This document shows, piece by piece, positions 57,281-64,000 of a stretch of DNA of 64,000 nucleotides. Under the pieces are notes generated by a model. It searched no databases. It had not been told where the DNA came from and saw only the letters and a program-made list of their open reading frames with translations. Source of the DNA: Actinomyces israelii DSM 43320 (GTDB lineage: Bacteria > Actinomycetota > Actinomycetes > Actinomycetales > Actinomycetaceae); NCBI RefSeq assembly GCF_000711965.1, contig NZ_JONS01000006.1:83868-147867 (forward strand), in the 5' to 3' direction. Each line of letters opens with the position of its first letter. Within the stretch, counting starts at the first letter, position 1. The position numbers were made by a program, and so were the translations under genes.

Positions 57281-58738
57281 ATGAGAGACATCGACCCCGG
57301 CCCGGGCTTCGAGTCCGGCCGGTCGGGCGCCGACGACGGCATCAGCGGCTCGGTGCGCTACGACGACGCCTTCGACCGCATCCCGCCCCAGGACCTCGAG
57401 GCCGAGATGGCCACGCTCGGCGGAATGCTCCTGAGCAAGGAGGCCATCACCGACGTCATCGAGGTGCTGCGCGGCACGGAGTTCTACAAGCCGGCCCACG
57501 AGTCGATCTACGACGCCGTCGTCGAGGTCTACAACCGCTCCGAGCCGGCCGACCCGCTCATTGTGGCCGACGAGCTGGCCAAGCGCGGCGAGCTCGAGCG
57601 CGTCGGCGGCGCCCCCTACCTCGCCTCCCTCATGGCGACCGTGCCCACCGCGGCCAACGCCGCCTACTACGCGCGCATCGTACGCGAGAAGGCCCTCATG
57701 CGCGGGCTCGTCCAGGCGGGCACGCGCATCACCCAGCTCGGCTACTCCACCGACGCCGGCGACATCGCCGAGCTCGTCACGCTCGCCGAGGCCGAGGTCT
57801 ACTCCGTGGCCCACTCCGAGGGGGAGAAGGAGGACTACGTCCCGGTCGGCGAGCTGCTCAACGAGGCCAACCTCCAGATCGAGGCCGGGCAGGCGCGCGA
57901 GAACGGCCAGATGACGGGCGTGCCCACGGGCTTCGTCGAGCTCGACGAGCTCACCGGCGGCCTGCACCCCGGGCAGATGATCATCGTCGCCGCGCGTCCC
58001 GCCATGGGCAAGTCCACCCTCGCCGTCGACTTCTGCCGCTCGGCCTCCATGCACTCCCGGCGCGCCGACGGCTCCCTCATCCCCAGCTGCTACTTCTCCC
58101 TGGAGATGGGGCGCATGGAGCTCATGATGCGCATCCTGGCCGCCGAGTCCGGAGTGGACATGAACAAGCTGCGCGGCGGGCGGCAGATGACCGAGCGCGA
58201 CTGGGAGGACGTGGCGCGCGCCTACAACCCGGTCAGCGAGGCGCCGCTGTTCATCGACGACTCCCCGAACCTGACCATGCCGGAGATCCGCTCCAAGGCG
58301 CTGCGCCTCAAGCAGCAGGGCGACCTGGGTCTCATGGTCATCGACTACCTGCAGCTGATGACCTCGGGCAAGCGCGTGGAGTCCCGCCAGCAGGAGGTCT
58401 CCGAGTTCTCCCGCTCCCTGAAGCTGCTGGCCAAGGAGCTCGAGGTCCCAGTGGTCGCCGTCGCCCAGCTCAACCGCGGCCCCGAGCAGCGCACCGGCAA
58501 CAAGCCGCAGATGTCCGACCTGCGCGAGTCCGGCTCGCTGGAGCAGGACGCGGACATCATTATGCTGCTGCACCGCCCGGAGTACTACAACCAGGACGAG
58601 CGCGCGGGCGAGGCGGACATCATCGTGGCCAAGCACCGCAACGGCCAGACCCGCACCATCCCGGTCGCCTTCCAGGGGCACCTGTCGCGCTTCGCCAACA
58701 TGGCGCGCGACGTGAGCGTCGAGCCCGCCTACGAGTGA
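57281..58738 (+). CDS. dnaB: Replicative DNA helicase DnaB
   Basis: 485 aa; ATG at 57281 with AGGGGAGG upstream. N-terminal domain (IPPQDLEAEMATLGGMLL), linker, then the RecA-like core: Walker A ARPAMGKST (Lys244), Walker B LMVIDYLQLM, and DLRESGSLEQDADIIMLLHR. Unwinds DNA at the replication fork. No intein is present, unlike some actinobacterial DnaB proteins. Preceded by a DnaA-box cluster. Confidence 0.98.
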   Translation: MRDIDPGPGFESGRSGADDGISGSVRYDDAFDRIPPQDLEAEMATLGGMLLSKEAITDVIEVLRGTEFYKPAHESIYDAVVEVYNRSEPADPLIVADELAKRGELERVGGAPYLASLMATVPTAANAAYYARIVREKALMRGLVQAGTRITQLGYSTDAGDIAELVTLAEAEVYSVAHSEGEKEDYVPVGELLNEANLQIEAGQARENGQMTGVPTGFVELDELTGGLHPGQMIIVAARPAMGKSTLAVDFCRSASMHSRRADGSLIPSCYFSLEMGRMELMMRILAAESGVDMNKLRGGRQMTERDWEDVARAYNPVSEAPLFIDDSPNLTMPEIRSKALRLKQQGDLGLMVIDYLQLMTSGKRVESRQQEVSEFSRSLKLLAKELEVPVVAVAQLNRGPEQRTGNKPQMSDLRESGSLEQDADIIMLLHRPEYYNQDERAGEADIIVAKHRNGQTRTIPVAFQGHLSRFANMARDVSVEPAYE

Positions 58739-58849
58739 GGGCCGGCTGCGGGGCTGCGAGCAGGGGCCGGCTGCGGGTCCGCGGGGCCGGGCGGGCCCGC
58801 AGCCCCTCGGCGACCCCGCCGCTCTCGGTGAAAGGGGGCGCCGGCGGTC

Positions 58850-60484
58850 TCAGCGGACGTCGTCGGCGGACAGGTCGATCTCTGCCAGCGGGAGCGGGCG
58901 CGAGCCGCGCGCCCGCCTGTAGCCGAGCCACAGCGCCACCGCGATCGGCAGACCGATATAGGCCAGGAGCAGGCCGTACCAGCTGAAGCCCGAGATCGCC
59001 AGGTTGACGCCCTGCCCGATGATCACGCCCACGAAGACGATGAGCGCGAACCACGTGCCCACCGGGAAGAACCTGGCGCGGTAGGGCAGCTCGTCGGTAC
59101 TGCGCCCCTGGGCCCTCCAGGCGGCGCGGAACCGCAGGTGGGCCAGGCACACGCCCACCCACACGATGAAACCGGTCAGGCCGGTCGCATTGTAGAACCA
59201 GGTGTAGGCCACCGAGTCGCCCACGCGGGAGGACAGGAAGCCGAGCATGGAGATGGCGACCGTGGCCAGTACGCCCCACACGGGCACGCCGTGCGCCGTC
59301 GTCCGGGTGAAGAGCCTCGGTGCGCGTCCGGCGCCCGCCATCGAGTACAGCAGGCGGGAGCCGACGTAGAGCGTGGAGTTGCCGGCCGAGAGCACGGAGG
59401 TCAGCACGACGGCGTTCATGAAGGCGGCGGCGACGGCCAGGCCCGCCCGCTCGAAGACGAGCGTGAAGGGGCTGGCCGCGATGTTCTCCTCCGAGGCGCT
59501 CAGAAGGCTGGGGTCGGTGTAGGCCACCAGGGTCGCCACGACGACGATCGCCCCGATGTAGAACAGCATGATCCGGATGAACACGGAGTTGATGGCCCGG
59601 GGCATGGTCCTGCGGGGGTTCTCCGCCTCGCCGGCGGCCACCGCCGCGGACTCCACGCCGACGAAGGAGAACCCGGCGACCATGAGCACCGAGAACGTGC
59701 CCGACCACCCGCCCACGAAGGGGGCCTCGCCGGTCGTCCAGTTCGACAGGCCGTCCTCGTGGCCGCCCATAATGCCCACGATCATGGCCACGCCCATGAC
59801 GAGGAAGACGATGATGGTGATGACCTTGATCCCCGCGAACCAGAACTCGGACTCCCCGAAGATGCGGGCGGAGAACAGGTTGAGGGCGAGGATCGTGCCG
59901 AGGAACAGCGTGCTCCACAGCAGGGAGGGGGAGTCGGGGAACCAGTACTTCATAATGATGGAGGAGGCGACCAGCTCGACGGCGATGGTCATCGCGCACG
60001 AGTACCAGTACATCCACCCCACGGTGAAGCCCAGCGCCGGCTCGACGTACTCGCCCGTGTAGGTCTCGAAGGCCCCGGCCACGGGCCGGTGGGTGACCAT
60101 CTCGCCCAGCGCCGCCATCATGAAGTAGATGGCGATGCCGATGATCCCGTAGGACACGACGGCGCCGCCCGGCCCGGCGGTCGAGATCGAGGCTCCCGTG
60201 CCCACGAACAGCCCGGTGCCGATCGCTCCGCCGATGGCGATGAGGTTGACGTGCCGGGCCTTGAGATTGCGCCGGAGGCGGCCCTCGCCGGGGCTGTCCC
60301 CTGCGGTGACGGCCGCGGTCGTCGGCGCCCCGGCGGGATCGCCCTCGGCGGAATCGCCCGCGAGCGCGGGCGCCCCGTCGGCGCCGTCTGCGGCGGGGCC
60401 GTCCTCGGGCGCCTCGACGGTCGCTTGAGCGGGTGACTCTGGGCGGGAATGACCGCCGTCGGGATGTCCGTCCTGTCCGTCCAT
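58850..60484 (-). CDS. APC family amino-acid permease
   Basis: 544 aa; ATG at 60484 with CGAGG upstream. About 70 acidic, disordered N-terminal residues precede 12 hydrophobic segments. NLIAIGGAIGTGLFVGTGASI and AGPGGAVVSYGIIGIAIYFMM are the substrate-site motifs of the APC family (LysP/AroP-like), with AGFSFVGVESAAVAAGEAENP in segment 6. It is likely a cationic or general amino-acid importer. Divergent from the dimethylargininase gene, which suggests arginine or methylarginine uptake; this is inferred from context. Confidence 0.92.
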   Translation of the reverse strand: MDGQDGHPDGGHSRPESPAQATVEAPEDGPAADGADGAPALAGDSAEGDPAGAPTTAAVTAGDSPGEGRLRRNLKARHVNLIAIGGAIGTGLFVGTGASISTAGPGGAVVSYGIIGIAIYFMMAALGEMVTHRPVAGAFETYTGEYVEPALGFTVGWMYWYSCAMTIAVELVASSIIMKYWFPDSPSLLWSTLFLGTILALNLFSARIFGESEFWFAGIKVITIIVFLVMGVAMIVGIMGGHEDGLSNWTTGEAPFVGGWSGTFSVLMVAGFSFVGVESAAVAAGEAENPRRTMPRAINSVFIRIMLFYIGAIVVVATLVAYTDPSLLSASEENIAASPFTLVFERAGLAVAAAFMNAVVLTSVLSAGNSTLYVGSRLLYSMAGAGRAPRLFTRTTAHGVPVWGVLATVAISMLGFLSSRVGDSVAYTWFYNATGLTGFIVWVGVCLAHLRFRAAWRAQGRSTDELPYRARFFPVGTWFALIVFVGVIIGQGVNLAISGFSWYGLLLAYIGLPIAVALWLGYRRARGSRPLPLAEIDLSADDVR

Positions 60485-60650
60485 GGGTGCCTCGTTCGTC
60501 GTGTTGGTTGTGTGCCGCGCCTGTCGAGAAGACCTGTTGAGCCGCGCTGGCAAGTGGGTGGCTCGCACCGAGTGAGCCCTCACTATAACGTTGGGATGAA
60601 GAGCGCTCGATATACCGTTGCGAGCCATCCCCGAAGACCGGAGTCATCAC

Positions 60651-61427
60651 ATGGAGATCACTAAGGCACTCGTCCGCAGGCCCAGCCCCCGACTCGCCGA
60701 GGGGCTGGTCACCCACATCGAGCGCAGCGCGGTCGACCTGGACCTGGCCCGCAGCCAGTGGCGGGACTACGTCGACGCCCTTCACTCCCGGGGCTGGGAG
60801 ACCATCGAGGTGGACCCCGCCCCCGACTGCCCCGACTCGGTCTTCATTGAGGACGCCGTCGTCGTCTACGGGCGCACCGCCGTGATCACCCGCCCCGGCG
60901 CCGACTCGCGCAAGCCCGAGACCGAGGCCGCCGAGCGGGCCGTGGCGGCGCTCGGCTACGACGTCAAGCGCATCACCGCCCCCGGCACGCTCGACGGCGG
61001 CGACGTCCTCAAGCACGGCGGGAGGGTGTGGGTGGGCCAGGGCGGCCGCACCAACGCCGAGGGGCTGCGCCAGCTGCGCGAGCACCTGGCCGCCGAGGGG
61101 GCCGAGACGATCGGCGTGCCCCTGACCAGGGTGCTCCACCTCAAGTCAGCCGTGACCGCGCTGCCGGACGGCACCGTCGTCGGCTACGAGCCGCTGGTGG
61201 ACGACCCCTCGGTGTGGGACTCCTTCCTCGCGGTGCCCGAGGAGAGCGGCGCGCACGTCGTCCTGCTGGGCGGCAACCGGCTCCTCATGGCCGCCGACGC
61301 GCCGCGCTCGGCCGAGCTCTTCCGGTCGCGCGGCTACGAGGTCACCGAGGTCGACATCTCCGAGTACGAGAAGCTCGAGGGCTGCGTGACCTGCCTGTCG
61401 GTGCGCCTGCGCGGCTGCCCCGCCTGA
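60651..61427 (+). CDS. Dimethylarginine dimethylaminohydrolase
   Basis: 258 aa; ATG at 60651. Amidinotransferase fold with ALVRRPSPRLAEGL, DSVFIEDAVVVYG, TLDGGDVL, His163 in VLHLKSAVTALPDG and the catalytic cysteine in EGCVTCLSVRL (Cys248). It hydrolyses Nw-methylarginines to citrulline and methylamines. Arginine deiminase is less likely given the length and the EGCVTCLS end. Stands divergent from the amino-acid permease. Confidence 0.92.
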   Translation: MEITKALVRRPSPRLAEGLVTHIERSAVDLDLARSQWRDYVDALHSRGWETIEVDPAPDCPDSVFIEDAVVVYGRTAVITRPGADSRKPETEAAERAVAALGYDVKRITAPGTLDGGDVLKHGGRVWVGQGGRTNAEGLRQLREHLAAEGAETIGVPLTRVLHLKSAVTALPDGTVVGYEPLVDDPSVWDSFLAVPEESGAHVVLLGGNRLLMAADAPRSAELFRSRGYEVTEVDISEYEKLEGCVTCLSVRLRGCPA

Positions 61428-61541
61428 GGGCGCAGGGCGGCGCGGGCCGGCCGGTTCGCGACGGCGGATGGCGCGGCTAGCCCGCCTGAGCGCGCTGGGG
61501 CAGGTACTTGCCGTCGAGGCCTGCCGCGCGGCCCGGCACGC

Positions 61542-62114
61542 TCAGGGCTCGGGCAGACGGATCGTGCGCAGGCGCAGTACCCCCAGCAGCCGGCTGGTCG
61601 TGCCCAGCGCCGGACCGTAGGCCGCCCTGTGGGCCGGCCCGTGGTACAGGTAGTCGCCCGCTTCAGGGCCCAGTGGCCCCACGGCGTCGGCGACGTCCAG
61701 GATGTAGCTCGCCGGCTCTCGGGCGGACCACAGCGGCAGGGCGAGGGTCCGGCTCTTGTCCGGGGCGACGAGCACCTGGACCGCCATGACCGCCGGGAGC
61801 AGGGGCGCACCCTCGAGGTCGCGGGGGACGACGGCGGCCACCAGCGCCCCCAGGGCCAGTGCGAGCAGGCCGATGCTCCAGCCCGGGCCCATGGACAGCA
61901 GCCGGAGCGCCGTCCACGTGTTCAGGCGGACCAGGAAGAAGGTCGGCGGGAGGAGGGCGAGCGCGAGGACCCCGCGCCGTCGGGCGAGCTCGCGCAGGGC
62001 GATGAGTGCGACCAGTCCCAGGGTGCCCGCACGGTGGCGGTTGCGCTGGCGCGCTCCGCCGGGGGCGGGGCGGGCTGCGTCGAGGGCCGGGCCCGCTGTT
62101 GATGCGCTGCTCAT
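61542..62114 (-). CDS. ABC exporter membrane subunit-like protein
   Basis: 190 aa; ATG at 62114 with AAGGAG upstream. Three or so hydrophobic stretches (GTLGLVALIALRELARR, VLALALLPPTFFLV, IGLLALALGALVAAVVP), then a soluble tail. It overlaps the end of the broken ABC ATPase coding sequence by 4 bp, so the two were one operon. It is short for an ABC-2 permease and may be a relic as its partner is dead. Confidence 0.6.
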   Translation of the reverse strand: MSSASTAGPALDAARPAPGGARQRNRHRAGTLGLVALIALRELARRRGVLALALLPPTFFLVRLNTWTALRLLSMGPGWSIGLLALALGALVAAVVPRDLEGAPLLPAVMAVQVLVAPDKSRTLALPLWSAREPASYILDVADAVGPLGPEAGDYLYHGPAHRAAYGPALGTTSRLLGVLRLRTIRLPEP

Positions 62115-62530
62115 GCCGTCTCCTTCGACGTGTGCTCGGGGGCGGGCGGTTCGACCACCCGGTCGACGAGGTCGACGTCGCGCAGGAGGTGGGTGACGAG
62201 CGGGACTCCGGCCCCGGAGTCCCGCTAGGACGAGATCAGCGTCCACAGGTCCTCGTGGGCCAGGGCGTCGAAGCCCTGGTAGGGCTCGTCGAGGAGCAGC
62301 AGGTCCGGGGAGTCGAGCTGGGCCAGGCGACGTTGAGCTTCTGCTGCGTGCCGCCGGACAGGGCTCCGGCGGGGCGCCGGTCGCGGCGGGCGCTCACGCC
62401 GCTCAGCCGGAGCATGACCGGACCGGACTGTGGGGGCGCAGAGGACTTCGAGGTCCCGTCGGCGCTGTCGAGCGGGGCGCCGACGTCCTGCAGGGCGGAG
62501 GCGAGCTCGCGGGCGTACAGCACCGCCGGG
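62111..62530 (-). pseudogene. ABC transporter ATPase, decayed
   Basis: Minus strand. The signature LSGGTQQKLNVA is in one frame; LAQLDSPDLLLLDEPYQGFD (Walker B) continues in another after a frameshift near 62330, then ISS is followed by an in-frame TAG (62226-62228), and VPLVTHLLRDVDLVDRVVE (the H-loop region) runs to the TGA at 62111-62113. No Walker A is seen upstream. Three independent lesions make this a true pseudogene rather than a sequencing slip. The 5' limit is approximate. Confidence 0.85.
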
Positions 62531-63134
62531 CCCGGAGCCCGCGCCCGGACTCGCGGCACCCTGGCACGCCTCCGCCCAGCTCGGCGACCACCCGGAGGAT
62601 CACGGAGCTCGCCCTCCGGGCGGGAAGGACCAGGGCGTGCTGGGCGGGCGCCCGGGCGGAAGCCGGCGGGCGCCACCCTCAAGGAACGAGAGGGTCTACC
62701 AGATGGTCCACCACCGCAAGAAGCAAGACCACCCGGGACACCGCCCCCCTCAGGCCGAGCCCGGAACAAGCCCGGAACACACGAACAGAGACAGCCCCAC
62801 CCCGCCCCGAGGGCACCGGACACCCGGCGAAGCCGACCAGAAGCACCGAGCAGCAAGACAAGCAGCTTGAGACACAGCCTTCAAGGCCGTCCAAGACACG
62901 CCCGGCAGCCCAAGCCCCGCCGGCAACCCTGCCGACCCCTGCCGAGAGCAAAGACATCTCAGCCAATAGAATAAATCTATTCATGATCCAAGAAAAATTG
63001 ATTATGTTTACACTCTGGGAGTGTTCTGACATTCCTCTGAAAATATCTACCGCAGGGTAGACGTCCCAGAAAAAAAGATGCATACTATACACGACGGCCC
63101 TGGAAGCGCAATCGAGTACCTTTGGAGGTTGTCG
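62531..63134. other. Intergenic region with a sharp GC drop
   Basis: 604 bp. 62640-62960 is C/A-rich on the plus strand with short direct repeats (CCCGGAACA twice at 62760-62780) and no recognisable gene. From about 62960 the GC content falls abruptly; AATAGA-ATAAA-TCTATT (about 62966-62982) forms a small hairpin. This looks like the edge of acquired DNA. Confidence 0.55.
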
Positions 63135-63736
63135 ATGAAGAGAAGATCAATTTTGTTGTGCGGGCTCGCGCTAACGCTCTCCTTACTTTTGCGCTCGCAT
63201 TTCACCTGTCGTCGCCGGCGTCAAGCGTGCAAAGTGAATTGAGCAATGACGCAGTGTCCGTGGCCGTAAATGAGTACCAGGCCGAGCTTGATGCGGAGTG
63301 GACAGATCCGAGCAATTCAAGCAGGTCAGTGCTCACTTCGGCGGAAATCGCCAACAACAATATTCGAGACAGGCTCATCGCCATTGGTGAGCCAATTGTG
63401 TCGGCAGAAAGTGCCGTGGAGATTCTCGGTACCGAGCAGGACGGCGACAGAATTACTGTTTCTGCGAGGATCTCAACCGCCTTTATTTACGGAGGAAAAC
63501 AGGGGAATAGTTCTCCGGGCGTGGTGACCGATAATCACACAATAGTTCTCTCGTCCAGCGGAGACGAGACATACTCCGTTATTGAGGATACTGTCACCAA
63601 CAAGAACGAGGATGGGTCTCCGGGCGGTGTTCCTGATGGGTACAACCCACATAAATCATCAAGCGAGGAGACTTCGCCAAGCACCTCGGACGGCGGTATG
63701 GCTGGAATTAAACAAGATCGGTGTGTGGCGGTGTGA
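63135..63736 (+). pseudogene. Low-GC secreted protein, frameshifted
   Basis: ATG at 63135 with GGAGG upstream gives MKRRSILLCGLALTLSLLL, a signal peptide, but this frame stops soon after. The adjacent frame supplies ALAFHLSSPASSVQSELSND and a ~180-residue mature part (SVAVNEYQAELDAEWTDPSN, ITVSARISTAFIYG) to the TGA at 63736. One extra T in the T4 run near 63186-63189 would join them. Codon use and GC differ from the rest of the window. Function unknown. The 3' end runs into the IS630-type transposase. Confidence 0.65.
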
Positions 63737-64000
63737 CTGGGAGGTGCTCGAAGTCGTAGTCGAAGGTGCGGTTGGTGATGTAGGCGGTGAAGGCCGCGAA
63801 GGTGTTCTCCGGGGCGACCCCCCGGAGGTTGGCGATATTGTTCTTGGCGGCGTTCCACACGTGTTCTGTGGGATTGTGATCGGGGGCGTACGGGGGCATG
63901 TAGATAGGCATGATGCGCTCCAGAGCCTGGCCGGGGGCATAAAGATCGTTCAAAGCCTTGGCGTGGTGGAACCTGGCGTTGTCCAGGACGACCGCGATCT
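63708..64000 (-). mobile_element. IS630-type transposase, C-terminal part
   Basis: Minus strand, open to the window edge. DDE domain fragments AVVLDNARFHHAK (second catalytic Asp) and MPPYAPDHNPTEHVWNAAKN (catalytic Glu in NPTEHVW) are typical of IS630/Tc1-mariner transposases. Ends at TAA 63708-63710, overlapping the end of the low-GC gene by 29 bp. The terminal inverted repeat and the TA duplication could not be fixed by eye. Confidence 0.9.

Noticed and set aside
57233..58681. Long minus-strand frame opposite dnaB
   Set aside because: Shadow of dnaB; repetitive Gly/Val/Leu content and no motif.
62679..63092. 137-aa hydrophobic minus-strand frame
   Set aside because: Spans the GC transition and lacks a ribosome site or recognisable motif; its composition follows the C/A-rich plus strand.

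Overview
This is a high-GC actinobacterial chromosome segment. The conserved block rpsF-ssb-rpsR-rplI followed about 11 kb later by dnaB, an Eis-type acetyltransferase, several apparently leaderless regulator genes and a probable PPi-type PEP carboxykinase suggest Actinomycetaceae (Actinomyces or a close relative). That placement is inferred from gene content only.

Layout. 1-1.25 kb: 3' end of a type I-G (I-U) csb2 and a three-spacer CRISPR array. 1.6-3.9 kb: serC-serA. 4.3-8.2 kb: a MmyB-type regulator divergent from DUF2255, SDR, F420-reductase-like and aldo/keto reductase genes. 8.3-10.8 kb: ROK regulator divergent from an Eis-type acetyltransferase. 10.8-16.9 kb: GH42 and GH30 glycosidases, a TetR regulator and an MFS sugar transporter, tied together by two matching 20-bp operators. 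17.3-18.6 kb: an MFS exporter. 18.8-33.2 kb: a ureide catabolic locus with FadR-type regulator, two matching operators, racemase-like protein, carbamate kinase, two NCS1 permeases, allantoinase, an ATCase-like carbamoyltransferase, DUF3830, split transketolase, a TIM-barrel isomerase and glyoxylate carboligase. 33.9-41.3 kb: TipA-type MerR regulator, P-type ATPase, PPi-PEPCK candidate. 41.8-46.2 kb: PBP1, then rpsF-ssb-rpsR-rplI. 46.7-55.2 kb: NAD(P)-binding protein with TetR regulator, an unusual double-module sensor kinase, GT4 glycosyltransferase, alpha/beta hydrolase, then three small genes each with a broken frame. 55.3-61.4 kb: MATE exporter, DnaA-box cluster, dnaB, amino-acid permease, dimethylargininase. 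61.5-64 kb: a decaying ABC exporter, a low-GC broken secreted-protein gene and the end of an IS630-type transposase.

The most interesting system is the ureide locus. Its gene set predicts allantoin uptake, ring opening, transfer of a carbamoyl group to phosphate and ATP formation by carbamate kinase. The glyoxylate left over would go through glyoxylate carboligase and a hydroxypyruvate isomerase-like enzyme to hydroxypyruvate, which the adjacent split transketolase could use as ketol donor. This would be a redox-neutral, ATP-yielding route needing neither tartronate-semialdehyde reductase nor glycerate kinase, and no gene for either is visible in the locus. The usual allantoate and ureidoglycolate enzymes are also absent, leaving DUF3830 and the racemase-like protein as unassigned steps.

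The second notable feature is a family of five long perfect hairpins, four of them in convergent intergenic gaps, with several compensated base changes between copies, so base-pairing is conserved. A second 71-bp element occurs twice in opposite orientations.
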